A DNA stretch of 64,000 bases from Rufibacter glacialis (lineage in GTDB: Bacteria; Bacteroidota; Bacteroidia; Cytophagales; Hymenobacteraceae), in the NCBI RefSeq assembly GCF_008271745.1, contig NZ_VKKZ01000010.1, positions 124,001 to 188,000 on the forward strand, given 5' to 3'. Positions 25,571 to 35,130 of this stretch are shown piece after piece. Numbering within the stretch: the stretch's first letter is position 1; each line of letters starts with the position of its first letter. A program made the position numbers and the translations under genes. The notes beneath the pieces are model-generated. The model had not been told where the DNA came from and ran no database searches. It saw only the letters and a program-made list of their open reading frames with translations.

Positions 25571-28500
25571 TTAAAGCGTGATTCTTAAGAATGCTCCGTA
25601 AGATCTGGTGTTAGGCAGACCATTGAACTCAAAACCCTGTGCGTTACTTGCCCCCAGCGTATTGTTCTCTGGATCTAAGTGCGGGAAGTTAGGAGCCCAC
25701 AGCAACAGGTTTCTTCCGTTCAATCCTACTTCTAATCTGCCAAATGGAGTTTTCTCCAACAATGTAGAAGGAATGGCATAGCTCAATGAGGCTTCTCTTA
25801 AGCGTACAGCAGTAGCATCGTAGACATAGCTTTCACCTGCAGTATGCAAAGAAGTAAAGTAACGCTCTGTGGTGATGGGAACGTTAACGGAAGCACCATC
25901 AGACTTCACCCCGGTGTACATGTATGGTTTGGCCAAAGTCCCGTCGGCATTGAAACGGTCAGATTTGGCTGATTCTGCCAGAACGCCGCTTCTTCTCAAG
26001 TCACCAAGGTTACGTGAATACACATCTCCACCTTTCCTGACAGAGATCAAGAAGTTAAGGTTGATGCCTTTGAAATTTAAGTTGTTGGTGATACCGCCCG
26101 TCCAGTCAGGGTTGGTGTCACCAATCTTCTTAGACAATGGATCAAGGGAAGGCTCTCCAGTAGTTGGGTTAAGAATCAACTCACCTTTGTCATTTCTAAG
26201 GAAAACAGAACCATACATGACACCATACGGCTGTCCAGCCTCAAGACGAATGTTTGGCGTAGTAAAACCTGCTAAGATGATGTTTGGCACCCCCTGGGCT
26301 AGCTCTAACACTTCAGATCTGTTTCTGTTGAAGTTGAAGCTCATGTCCCAGCTGAAGTTAGGGGTTTTAAGGGGCGTCACATTCAATAGAAGCTCAATAC
26401 CTTTGTTTCTAAGTGAGCCTGCATTCCTGGTTTGGGTAGTGAATCCAGAAGAAGAGGATACCGGCACAGCGAAGATTAGATCCTTAGACTCGGTCTCATA
26501 TAAGTTGAATTCAAACCCTAAACGGTTTTTAAAGAACTGCATCTCAAGACCTACCTCTTTTGAGGTGGTGAACTCAGGGCGTAGGGCAGGGTCAACAGTT
26601 GCGTTGCTGAGCGTTCTGCCACCCAAATTACTATAGGGGAAAACAATGGAAGGGCCAAAGCCATCTGAGGCGCCAGCATTCACAAAATAGGTGTCTAGAG
26701 AATACACGGGAGCTTCCTTGCCTACTTTGGCGTAGTTACCTTTAACTTTGGCAAACTCTACCACGTCATTTTTCAAGGCTGGGAAAGCCTCTGTTAATAC
26801 AAAGCTCAAAGCTGCAGATGGATAGAAATAAGAGTTCTCGGCCTCACTGAAAGTAGAAGAGAAGTCGTTTCTGCCGGTCATGTTCAAGGTGACAAAGCCT
26901 TTATACCCAAAGGTCACATCAGCGAAAACACCCACTAATCTGTTTTGGAACCTTGCATTAGAACCAGTCTGCACAGATGCATTGGAAATGTTTCTGTAGT
27001 TTCTGATGCCCAATGATTTACCAATGGTGTTCACATCATTAGAAGAGCCAATTACTATTTCATTTCCTAGGTTGAAGCTAAGGTCAAAGTCTGGGTTGAT
27101 ATCATACCGGCCCGCCAAGATAAAGTTAGAGTTGATGTTGGTATTGGTATAGCTTCTGTCATAGATACCACCTGTGCCATTTGCACTGGTATTGGCGGCG
27201 CCACGAGCACCTATCTGGTCATATCCTTGTTCTACCTGGTTGTAGGTATCTACCCCAAGTCTATAATTGGCATCTAACCAAGAGGTAAGCTTGTAACTCA
27301 GGTTCACATTCCCAATCACGCGGTTTATTTCGTCATTGTAGGTATTATTGGCAATCGTCCAGTATGGATTATCTACCGCATCAAAGTAAATCTGATTGCC
27401 GGCCGCATCCTCCGTAGGAAAACCGGTCAGATTTATATTTCTAGGAATAAACCAACCTCTAAAGAAAGGGTTAGATAACTGGTTTCCTTGCTGTGTGCGC
27501 TGTGATTCGGAGTTGATATACTGCACACTTACGCCTGAGGTGAGCTTTGACGTAATGTCAGCGGAGCCGTTGAACGTGAAGTTGTGTCTCTGCAGCTCAT
27601 TGTTGTCTAACACTCCAGTTTCTTTGGTGTTACCATAAGACAAACGGTATTTAGAGGATTCTCCACCACCGCTTAAGGCTATGGTGTTCTGGAAATTGCT
27701 TCCTCTTTTAAATATGTCTTTGATATTGTCAGGGTAAGCTGCCAGTTGCTCTTGCTCCCCTCTAAAGTTGGTGACAGTCTGGCCTGTGATACGTGGGCCC
27801 CAAGATACGTTGCTAGTGGGCGTGAAAATTGACCGCATATAGTTGGGGTTTGCAACCCCATTTATAGTCTCCCGATAGTCTCCCGCACCCTGAGCATACT
27901 CATTTTGCCAGTCCGGGAAGCGGTTCACTTCTACCATGTTGTAAGAAGTGTTGTACTCAATAGCAGCCTTTTGCCCAGTTTTTCCTTTTTTGGTAGTGAT
28001 AATCACAGCCCCGGAAGCGGCACGTGAACCATACAGTGCCGCAGCTGCAGGGCCTTTCAGGATGTTGATAGATTCAATATCATCCTGGTTCAAGTCAATA
28101 GCACGGTTAGAGTTGGCAACCCCATTTTGGAGTGCGTTCACCCCACCGCCATTGTCAACCGGAACCCCATCAATGACAAAGAGAGGCTGGTTGCTACCAG
28201 TGAAAGTGGTGTTACCTCTAATAAAGATACCAGAAGAAGCACCCACCATTCCACTTGCGCTGGAAACGTTCACCCCGGCTACCTTACCAGACAAGGCGTT
28301 TACCACGTTGGTTGGTCTACCAATAGTCAGTTCTTCCGCATTTACGGTTCCTACGGAATACCCCAAGTCTTTTTTCTCCCGCTGGATACCCATAGCAGTT
28401 ACTACTACTTCATTTAGTTGGCGAGCATCGGTAGCCAACCTTACATTAATCGTAGACTGCGACCCAACGTTGATTTCTTGGTTTGAATACCCAATAAAAG

Positions 28501-28723
28501 TAAAAACCAAAGTTCCGCCAGAAGCAGGCACCGTAAGGGAGTAACTTCCGTTCACATCGGTAGGTGTGGCAGTACTGGTTCCTTTGAGTTGAACTGTCAC
28601 CCCAGGCATTGTCTCTCCTGTGGCGGCGTCTGTCACCCGTCCTGTTACCGTTCGTCCTTGAGCCCACGCTTGCCCGGCAAGCGTCAGCATCAGCACGAAG
28701 CTGAATAGTAAAGATTTCATCAT
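25571..28723 (-). CDS. SusC/RagA-family TonB-linked outer-membrane transporter
   Basis: The 1,050-residue protein has signal peptide MMKSLLFSFVLMLTLAGQAWAQ, a carboxypeptidase-regulatory-like domain (about 23-105), and the plug beginning NEVVVTAMGIQ with the SusC signatures LFVIDGVPVDNGG, DDIESINILKGPAAAALYGSRAASGAVIITTK. A C-terminal beta barrel ends in AFLRITL. It imports a nutrient across the outer membrane using TonB energy together with the adjacent SusD. Its first 90 residues closely resemble three other SusC proteins in this window (45952, 52441 and 58649) while the barrel does not. A candidate promoter lies 38 bp upstream. Confidence 0.95.
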   Translation of the reverse strand: MMKSLLFSFVLMLTLAGQAWAQGRTVTGRVTDAATGETMPGVTVQLKGTSTATPTDVNGSYSLTVPASGGTLVFTFIGYSNQEINVGSQSTINVRLATDARQLNEVVVTAMGIQREKKDLGYSVGTVNAEELTIGRPTNVVNALSGKVAGVNVSSASGMVGASSGIFIRGNTTFTGSNQPLFVIDGVPVDNGGGVNALQNGVANSNRAIDLNQDDIESINILKGPAAAALYGSRAASGAVIITTKKGKTGQKAAIEYNTSYNMVEVNRFPDWQNEYAQGAGDYRETINGVANPNYMRSIFTPTSNVSWGPRITGQTVTNFRGEQEQLAAYPDNIKDIFKRGSNFQNTIALSGGGESSKYRLSYGNTKETGVLDNNELQRHNFTFNGSADITSKLTSGVSVQYINSESQRTQQGNQLSNPFFRGWFIPRNINLTGFPTEDAAGNQIYFDAVDNPYWTIANNTYNDEINRVIGNVNLSYKLTSWLDANYRLGVDTYNQVEQGYDQIGARGAANTSANGTGGIYDRSYTNTNINSNFILAGRYDINPDFDLSFNLGNEIVIGSSNDVNTIGKSLGIRNYRNISNASVQTGSNARFQNRLVGVFADVTFGYKGFVTLNMTGRNDFSSTFSEAENSYFYPSAALSFVLTEAFPALKNDVVEFAKVKGNYAKVGKEAPVYSLDTYFVNAGASDGFGPSIVFPYSNLGGRTLSNATVDPALRPEFTTSKEVGLEMQFFKNRLGFEFNLYETESKDLIFAVPVSSSSGFTTQTRNAGSLRNKGIELLLNVTPLKTPNFSWDMSFNFNRNRSEVLELAQGVPNIILAGFTTPNIRLEAGQPYGVMYGSVFLRNDKGELILNPTTGEPSLDPLSKKIGDTNPDWTGGITNNLNFKGINLNFLISVRKGGDVYSRNLGDLRRSGVLAESAKSDRFNADGTLAKPYMYTGVKSDGASVNVPITTERYFTSLHTAGESYVYDATAVRLREASLSYAIPSTLLEKTPFGRLEVGLNGRNLLLWAPNFPHLDPENNTLGASNAQGFEFNGLPNTRSYGAFLRITL

Positions 28724-28760
28724 GTGTTTGTTGGTTGGTTAGTGGATAGATTTGTATGCC

Positions 28761-28790
28761 TAAATATATATGTAAAAAAATGTCGTACAA
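28761..28790 (-). promoter_or_regulatory. Candidate promoter of the minus-strand susC
   Basis: Read on the minus strand, TTG (28790-28788) is followed after 19 nt by TATATTTA (28768-28761), close to the Bacteroidota -33/-7 pattern and 37 bp before the start codon. Confidence 0.35.
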
Positions 28791-28984
28791 GCGTTTGACT
28801 TTCTTCGCCTTATAAAGGCATCAAGACATGTAACTTACTTTTATTAGGAATTGATAGAGATTAGATAGTGAAATTGAAATTTTAATCAACCGTTGGAGAA
28901 AACTCCTAGTGAATTTTTAAAAAAAGGGGAGATATGGCCTGAAAAAATATTTATTGGTTCCAGAAGAATTATTCTCCTAACTGA

Positions 28985-29026
28985 CTGGAGCTAAGCTTAT
29001 ACTTGCTGGAGCTAAGCTTATACTTG
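28985..29026. repeat. Perfect 21-bp tandem duplication
   Basis: The unit beginning CTGGAGCTAAGCTTATACT occurs at 28985-29005 and again, unchanged, at 29006-29026. Confidence 0.9.
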
Positions 29027-29727
29027 ATAAATGAAAATAATAATAGTTGTGAAGGAATAGGAAGGTAAAAGGCGAAGTTATTCCCTCTTGTCACTTTAGA
29101 TATGGATTAAGAATTTCAACAGTGTGGAATGGTGTGGATCTCTTTACCTTTCAGTGCTTACTTTTCAAGGAGTGGAGCAAATCAAAATTTTAAGACCAGT
29201 AAGTGATGCCAATGAAGGGGCAAATGGAAGGAGGAAAGTAAGCTAGTGGCAGAAGCCCGTGTATTTCTACCTATCCAGCCTTGCCGCGCTATTCCATCTA
29301 TAACAGTAGCCAATATCAATTCTGTCCATGGTCTGTTGAGACCGAATTTGAGCAAACGTCCTTCCTGATTTTTGGATGAGGCGAACCCCGTTTCTATTTC
29401 TCCTTCCCTCGTGAACATCCTGAAACAACCCCAAGCAAGCGGCAGAGGAATAGCCAGCAAATGAGGCTTCTTGTTAGGGCATGGACAATCATCTTTTGCC
29501 TTCCTTTTATAAAAGGACTCCAAAATCGCATTCCAGCGCAGTTCGGGTTTTAATGCTTTTTCCTTTCTTCCAAGGGTATTCTTTATTTATTTCCGCCACG
29601 CGGAGGTTCTCATTCCGATGGTTTGATTTCATTTTCCTAGCCCTTGCAAAAAGACCTGAGATAGAGAGCAGCCCTCAGATGCCTTAGAACTTCTAAGAAG
29701 TTTTGCTTTAGGTACTGCCCGGAGATG

Positions 29728-29749
29728 GTTAATCTTTTGTTAAGCTTTT
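29728..29749 (+). promoter_or_regulatory. 11-bp direct repeat, candidate activator site
   Basis: GTTAATCTTTT is directly followed by GTTAAGCTTTT (10 of 11 positions equal). The GTTAA-N6-GTTAA core recurs upstream of three other susC genes in the window. Head-to-tail repeats with an 11-bp period are typical of OmpR/PhoB-family regulator sites. Whether it is a Pho box is not shown. Confidence 0.4.
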
Positions 29750-29817
29750 TCAGGATGTCTCTCCGTTTCTTAATGTTCTCATAAGGTTGATTAAACATTA
29801 GGGTAACCCCAGCACCC

Positions 29818-29825
29818 TAGCTTTG
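29818..29825 (+). promoter_or_regulatory. Candidate -7 element of the phosphoesterase susC operon
   Basis: TAGCTTTG fits TANNTTTG. It implies a leader of about 245 nt before the susC ATG. No well-spaced -33 TTTG is present. Confidence 0.35.
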
Positions 29826-30075
29826 CACCAGAATCTAAGACCCCAATGCTGGAGAAACGGAATCAGAAGGAACCCAGGAGTTGTCCATACCCACCAAAAA
29901 GGCAGGTATCTGCCCCTGCGGCACTCTCCTCTGAGAGAACACGGTCCTCAGGCCCTATTTATTCCAGGTCGCCAGCATCTTGAGAAAGCTTCCTCTCCCC
30001 AGCCTTCACATGGAGTAAGATGCCTCCTTGCCAGTCTCATGAACAAAACCATTTACCCATTACCAAAGATTAGAG

Positions 30076-33000
30076 ATGAAATCAAAACTACCAGTTAAAA
30101 GCAAAGAAGGCTCCAGGACAGGGTATTCGCTCTTGTTCCTGGCCATGCTTGGCTTAGCCCCTTTCAATGGTTTCGCAAAAGGTCCGGAGTTTCCAGCGCC
30201 CAGTTCTAAATTCTCTGACGCCGTGCATCGTGCCAGACAGAACAGAGCTATTGCTGGGCAGGTAAAGAACTCGGCCAGGGAGCCGCTTCCTGGTGTTTCT
30301 GTATCTCTGAAAGGTACCACCACCGGCACCTTGACTGATGCTGATGGCCGATTCTCGCTCAACACGGCCGGGGTGGAGCAACCCGTACTGGTCATTTCTT
30401 ACATTGGCTACCTCAAAAAAGAGGTGGCGGTGGGCAGCCAGAGCTTTTTGTCTGTTTCTCTCTCAGAAGATACCCAGGCGCTTGATGAAGTAGTGGTGGT
30501 AGGGTATGGCATCCAGGAGAAAGTGAACGTAACAGGCGCTGTGGAAGTGATCAACGCCGAGGCACTTGAAAACCGGCCTTTGACCAATGCCGCCTCGGCA
30601 TTGCAGGGCCTGGCCCCGGGTTTGACGGCGGTTAGTTCCTCTGGCTTTCCCGGTGCCTCTGGCACTACCCTCCGCATCCGGGGGATTGGTACACTCAACA
30701 ACGCCAACCCTTTCATTGTGGTAGACGGTATTCCAGACGTAGACATCAATTCCCTGAACCCCGATGATATTGAGAGTGTCTCTGTGTTGAAAGATGCCGC
30801 CTCTGCCTCTATCTATGGATCGCGTGCGGCCAATGGGGTTATCCTGATCACCACCAAAAGCGGGAAGGCCAACCAAAAGCCCACGCTTGGTTACAGTGGC
30901 TATTATGGGGTACAAACCCCCACCGCCTTGCCAAAAATGCTGGGCTCCGCTGAGTACATGGAAATGCTCAATGAATCTCAGCGAAACGTGAAACTTCCTA
31001 CTACCTATACAGAGGAGCAGATCAGGGTGGCACGGGAAGGAACAGACCCCAACTATTTTGCCAACACCAACTGGTCAGAGGAGCTCTTCAAAGACTATGC
31101 CCTTCAGCAAAGCCACAATGTAAGCCTGAACGGTGGAACCTCTGACCTGAGTTATTATGCTTCTTATGGCCGCTTGGATCAGAAAGGCCTAGTGGTAGGG
31201 GACCAGTACTGGGGAGCCCGCAACAATGCCAGAATCCGCTTGAACTCCCAGAAGCTTTTAGGCCTACTGGACCTGGATGTGAATGTCAATTACATAGACA
31301 GGGAGCAAAACCAACCAGCCGGCGGCACCGACCATGATTCCGGACCCATTTACACCACCTTCACCATGTCTCCCCTTGACCCGGTTAGGTTTAGCAACGG
31401 GAAGTGGGGGTACGGCGGAGGTTCCAGCAACCCCATTGCCGTGGCTACGGACGGAGGTTACAACAACTTCACTTCCCAGGAATTTTACGGAAGCCTGGCC
31501 GGTACCGTGCATCTGCTGAAGAACCTGAGCCTGCGGGGGCAGTATGGCCTGAACAGCATCAACCAGTTACGCTCCACGTTCTCCCGCAAGATAGATTACT
31601 TCTATCCTGAGTCCGGAAAATTCTGGTACAGCAACATGCTTGCTAATCAGCTGGAAAACCGTGACTACAAGCACCGCAAAGAACTGTTATCCGGCGTGCT
31701 GAATTATGACACCAACATTGGCGACCACAAGATCAAGGTGCTGTTGGGGTATCAGCAAGAGGAATTCAGATATGACAGTTGGGCAGCCTCCAAAATGGGG
31801 TTTGTGAGTGATGAAGTGCCGGTGCTCAACCTGGGGAGCGATGACCCACGGGCCTCCGGTGATGCGTACCAATGGGCACTCAGGTCTTACTTTGGACGAA
31901 TCAATTACAGCTACAAAGACAAGTATCTGGTAGAAGCAAACGCCAGGTACGACGGCTCTTCCCGGTACCTTTCTTCAAGACGGTATGGGTTTTTCCCTTC
32001 CGCTTCTGTGGGTTGGAGGTTCACCCAGGAAAACTTCATCCAGAACAGCAATGCGCTTTCCTGGCTCAGCGAAGGAAAGATCAGAGCCTCTTATGGTGAT
32101 TTGGGAGGGCAATATGGCGCCAACGGCCCCGGTTACTCAGAGTGGTATCCTTACGTTAGCGTGCTTAACGCCCTGGCTACCATGCCTATTGGCAATCAGC
32201 TTACCACCAGCTTGGCGCAACAGATTTTGGCCAACCCTTACCTGGAGTGGGAGACCGCCAGTATGGCTAACTTAGGGATTGACCTGAGCTTCCTGAATAA
32301 CCGGTTAACCTTCACCGGAGATCTGTTTGACCGGAGAACCAAGAACATCCAACTTAAAGTACCCCAGCCAGACATTCTGGGCCTGGAGGTGCCGGACCAG
32401 AATGCCGGTGAAGTGTCTAACAAAGGCTGGGAAGTGAGCCTGGGATGGCGCGATGCGAAAAAAGATTTCCGGTATGGGTTTACTGCCCAGCTTTCTGACG
32501 TGAAAAATGAAGTAGTGAACCTGGGTGGGGCACCCCCTACGCTAGGAAACGCGATCCGGCAGGTAGGATATCCCATTGATGCCTACTATGGGTACAGAAC
32601 GGCGGGTCTAGCCCAGGCAGAAGATTTCTCTGTCAATGAGAAAGGTGTCTTGGTTCCGTTGTTCCCCGTTTTTGATGCGGATAAGAACAGGGTGGCTCCC
32701 GGCGACATAAAGTTTGTGGACTTAGATGGAGACGGTAAGATCACGGCAGACAAAGACCGCACGGTCATTGGGCATGCGTTCCCCCGCTATACCTTCTCCC
32801 TCAGAGGAGACTTCGCCTACAAAGCGTTTGACTTCTCTATCTTTTTACAGGGGGTAGGTAAAGCAAACGGCTACCTAACCGGCTCCGGGCTTCATACTTT
32901 CCACGTGAACGGCGCCTTCCCGCAAGAGGTGCACCGTGACCGCTGGACTCCTGAAAACACAGATGCCTGGTATCCTCGCTTTACGTATGCTGATACCCGC

Positions 33001-33279
33001 AACTCTACCATGCGCCTGTCAGATTATTGGTTGCAGGATGCCTCTTACCTGCGCGTGAAAAATGTACAGGTGGGGTATACATTGCCTAACCACCTCACCA
33101 GCAAATTCCGCCTGGATCATCTCCGGATTTACATGTCTGCGGAGAACCTGTTCACCAAGACAGACTACTTCTATGCCTATGATCCTGAGACGGCAGGGTT
33201 AGGCGGGGCCGCAACCAACGGCGGTATGTACCCACAGGTGAAAACCTTCATTGTGGGCCTTAACCTGAGGTTTAAGTAA
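30076..33279 (+). CDS. SusC/RagA-family TonB-linked transporter, first gene of the phosphoesterase operon
   Basis: The 1,067-residue protein has an N-terminal export signal (GYSLLFLAMLGLAPFNGFAKG) that is longer and unlike the other SusC proteins here. A carboxypeptidase-regulatory-like domain follows (about 58-135). The plug starts at LDEVVVVGYGIQEK and contains FIVVDGIPDVDINSLN and SVLKDAASASIYGSRAANGVILITTK. The barrel closes with VGLNLRFK. Its codon use is GC-rich like the housekeeping genes, in contrast to the SusC genes after 45 kb, so it looks native. SusD follows after 129 bp containing a hairpin, then three phosphoesterases. It probably transports a product released from a phosphorylated substrate. 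Confidence 0.95.
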   Translation: MKSKLPVKSKEGSRTGYSLLFLAMLGLAPFNGFAKGPEFPAPSSKFSDAVHRARQNRAIAGQVKNSAREPLPGVSVSLKGTTTGTLTDADGRFSLNTAGVEQPVLVISYIGYLKKEVAVGSQSFLSVSLSEDTQALDEVVVVGYGIQEKVNVTGAVEVINAEALENRPLTNAASALQGLAPGLTAVSSSGFPGASGTTLRIRGIGTLNNANPFIVVDGIPDVDINSLNPDDIESVSVLKDAASASIYGSRAANGVILITTKSGKANQKPTLGYSGYYGVQTPTALPKMLGSAEYMEMLNESQRNVKLPTTYTEEQIRVAREGTDPNYFANTNWSEELFKDYALQQSHNVSLNGGTSDLSYYASYGRLDQKGLVVGDQYWGARNNARIRLNSQKLLGLLDLDVNVNYIDREQNQPAGGTDHDSGPIYTTFTMSPLDPVRFSNGKWGYGGGSSNPIAVATDGGYNNFTSQEFYGSLAGTVHLLKNLSLRGQYGLNSINQLRSTFSRKIDYFYPESGKFWYSNMLANQLENRDYKHRKELLSGVLNYDTNIGDHKIKVLLGYQQEEFRYDSWAASKMGFVSDEVPVLNLGSDDPRASGDAYQWALRSYFGRINYSYKDKYLVEANARYDGSSRYLSSRRYGFFPSASVGWRFTQENFIQNSNALSWLSEGKIRASYGDLGGQYGANGPGYSEWYPYVSVLNALATMPIGNQLTTSLAQQILANPYLEWETASMANLGIDLSFLNNRLTFTGDLFDRRTKNIQLKVPQPDILGLEVPDQNAGEVSNKGWEVSLGWRDAKKDFRYGFTAQLSDVKNEVVNLGGAPPTLGNAIRQVGYPIDAYYGYRTAGLAQAEDFSVNEKGVLVPLFPVFDADKNRVAPGDIKFVDLDGDGKITADKDRTVIGHAFPRYTFSLRGDFAYKAFDFSIFLQGVGKANGYLTGSGLHTFHVNGAFPQEVHRDRWTPENTDAWYPRFTYADTRNSTMRLSDYWLQDASYLRVKNVQVGYTLPNHLTSKFRLDHLRIYMSAENLFTKTDYFYAYDPETAGLGGAATNGGMYPQVKTFIVGLNLRFK

Positions 33280-33288
33280 CAGAATCTG

Positions 33289-33334
33289 TTAGGCACGCCT
33301 GAGCATTGATACCTTATGCCTCAGGCGTGCCTAA
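33289..33334. other. Hairpin between susC and susD
   Basis: TTAGGCACGCCTGAG (33289-33303) pairs with CTCAGGCGTGCCTAA (33320-33334). There is no T-run, so partial termination, processing or mRNA stabilisation between the two genes is more likely than full termination. Confidence 0.75.
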
Positions 33335-33408
33335 GAGCCAATACCAAGTTTGATATCGTGTCCTTAGATGCCGGGCATCTTCTTTAAAGACCTGAATACT
33401 ATTTCATC

Positions 33409-35124
33409 ATGAAACAAATGAACATTTTTAGCTTCCGGAAATCAACGTGGCGGCAGGCTTCCCTTGGATGTGCATCCTTGGCTATACCCATTGTTTTTGG
33501 ATTTTCTTTGAGCAGCTGTGATGATGACTTCCTGGAGCGGCAACCCATGGATGCCATCACAGATGTGACCTTCTGGAAAACCCAGCAGCAACTGGAGCAG
33601 GCAGTAAACGGGGTTTACGCGTCTCTGAAAGGCAAGAACTTCGCAGACATGGAGAACCTGGGCGACAATACCATTTATCCGCCCCGGTCTGATTACCAAT
33701 CCATCTCCAGCGGAAACTTTGATTTTACCATTGGCACCCTCAATAGTGAGTGGACGGCTCAGTTTGATGGCATCCGCCGCTGCAACCACTTCCTGGAGAA
33801 TTACACAAAGGCCGAAGGGGCAGTTAGCCCGGAAGTCCTGAACCAGTATGTGGGGGAGGTACGCTTCATGCGGGCTTTTCTTTATAGCTACCTGTCGTTT
33901 TTCTTTGGCGATGTGCCCCTGATTACCAAAACCCTGAACATTGGAGATCCTGAGATTTACGGCACCAGAACGCCGCGTGCGCAGGTGGTAGATTTCATAC
34001 TGGCAGAGTTGGATAAGGCGGCGCAAGGCCTGCCCGTATCCTACAACGCAGCCAACTTGGGTAGAATCACGAAAGGGGCTGCCCTGGGCTGGAAAGCAAG
34101 AGTAGCGTTGTTCTACGGCCGTTATGAGGTAGCGGAAGCTGCCGCAAAAGCAGTGATGGATCTGGGGGTATACCAACTGTACTCCAACGGAAACCCTGCC
34201 ACCAGCTACCACCAGCTGTTCACGGATGCCGGTAAACTGGCCGCCGGGAAGAACAAGGAAACGATCCTGGCTAGGCTATACCTGGAGAACGTTTCCATGC
34301 ACAACATGAGCCGGGAAACACTGGTGCCAGACCAGACCTCCCGCTTTAGCCCTACCAAATCATTGGTGGATGCTTACCTGGTCATTGACGGGCTGCCCAT
34401 TGAGAAGTCGCCTTTGTACAGTGAAGCCACCTACTCAGACATCTTCAAGAACCGTGATCCCCGCATGACGCAGACCATTCTGACGCCAGGTGCTGAGTGG
34501 GCCGGGAAAGATGATGGAGACCAGGATGACAAGCCCAACGCCATCTTCAACCTGCCTAAGTTCAATGCTGACAAGAAAGGCAGCGTAACGGGTACTGGGT
34601 ACTATTTTACCAAATATGTGGATCAGGCGGCCGTGGATACCTACAACAAAGATGACAATGATATTCACCTTCTGCGTTACGCCGAGGTATTGCTCACCTA
34701 TGCCGAAGCCCGCTTGGAGCAAGGTAAACTAACCCAGCAGGACCTGGATATGACTATCAATAAGCTGCGGGACCGCGTGGGCATGGTGCACATGAACATA
34801 GCTGACCTGGCTGCCAAAGGCCTGGACCTGCGGGAAGAGATCCGGAGAGAGCGGAGGGTGGAACTGGCCCGGGAAGGACAACGGTATTTTGACCTCCTAC
34901 GCTGGAAGCAGGGCGATTTATTGGCCCAGGATGTAAAAGGGATGAAAAAGAGCCTGATCCCCAGCTTTGCCCAGAAGTTCGTGGCCAGTTTCCCGGTGGA
35001 TGAGAAAGGATACCTGATCATTAACACCGGCAGGAGATTTGATGCTGGTAGAAATTACCTGTGGCCTGTGCCTTTCAACCAGTTGCAACAAAACCCTAAC
35101 CTTGGTCAGAATCCTGGCTGGTAA
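33409..35124 (+). CDS. SusD/RagB-family outer-membrane lipoprotein
   Basis: The 571-residue lipoprotein has a signal ending FGFSLSSC, then the classical SusD start DDDFLERQPMDAITDVTFWKTQQQLEQAVNGVYASL. TPR-like helices and the C-terminal EIRRERRVELAREGQRYFDLLRWKQGDLL ... YLWPVPFNQLQQNPNLGQNPGW close the typical RagB/SusD fold. It would bind the substrate outside the cell and pass it to the SusC encoded upstream. The stop is 6 bp before the endonuclease/phosphatase gene, so the operon continues without a break. An in-frame ATG at 33418 is an alternative start. Confidence 0.95.
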   Translation: MKQMNIFSFRKSTWRQASLGCASLAIPIVFGFSLSSCDDDFLERQPMDAITDVTFWKTQQQLEQAVNGVYASLKGKNFADMENLGDNTIYPPRSDYQSISSGNFDFTIGTLNSEWTAQFDGIRRCNHFLENYTKAEGAVSPEVLNQYVGEVRFMRAFLYSYLSFFFGDVPLITKTLNIGDPEIYGTRTPRAQVVDFILAELDKAAQGLPVSYNAANLGRITKGAALGWKARVALFYGRYEVAEAAAKAVMDLGVYQLYSNGNPATSYHQLFTDAGKLAAGKNKETILARLYLENVSMHNMSRETLVPDQTSRFSPTKSLVDAYLVIDGLPIEKSPLYSEATYSDIFKNRDPRMTQTILTPGAEWAGKDDGDQDDKPNAIFNLPKFNADKKGSVTGTGYYFTKYVDQAAVDTYNKDDNDIHLLRYAEVLLTYAEARLEQGKLTQQDLDMTINKLRDRVGMVHMNIADLAAKGLDLREEIRRERRVELAREGQRYFDLLRWKQGDLLAQDVKGMKKSLIPSFAQKFVASFPVDEKGYLIINTGRRFDAGRNYLWPVPFNQLQQNPNLGQNPGW

Positions 35125-35130
35125 GTATTT

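Larger units (their letters stand above)
28724..30075. other. 1.35-kb divergent intergenic region between two susC genes
   Basis: It holds a minus-strand promoter candidate near 28761-28790, a 21-bp tandem duplication (28985-29026), an 11-bp-period direct repeat (29728-29749) and a TANNTTTG box (29818-29825). The stretch 29030-29700 has open frames of up to about 110 codons but none with recognisable protein features; it may be decayed DNA. Confidence 0.5.

Noticed and set aside
29182..29523. 113-codon minus-strand frame in the divergent susC gap, considered as a transposase remnant
   Set aside because: No transposase motif could be recognised in any frame, and there are no terminal inverted repeats around it.
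29826..30075. Riboswitch in the long susC leader
   Set aside because: No conserved core of the TPP, cobalamin, SAM or FMN classes could be found, so it is kept only as a leader of unknown role.
33442..34212. 256-codon minus-strand frame opposite susD
   Set aside because: It is antisense to a clear SusD, with no signal peptide or motif.
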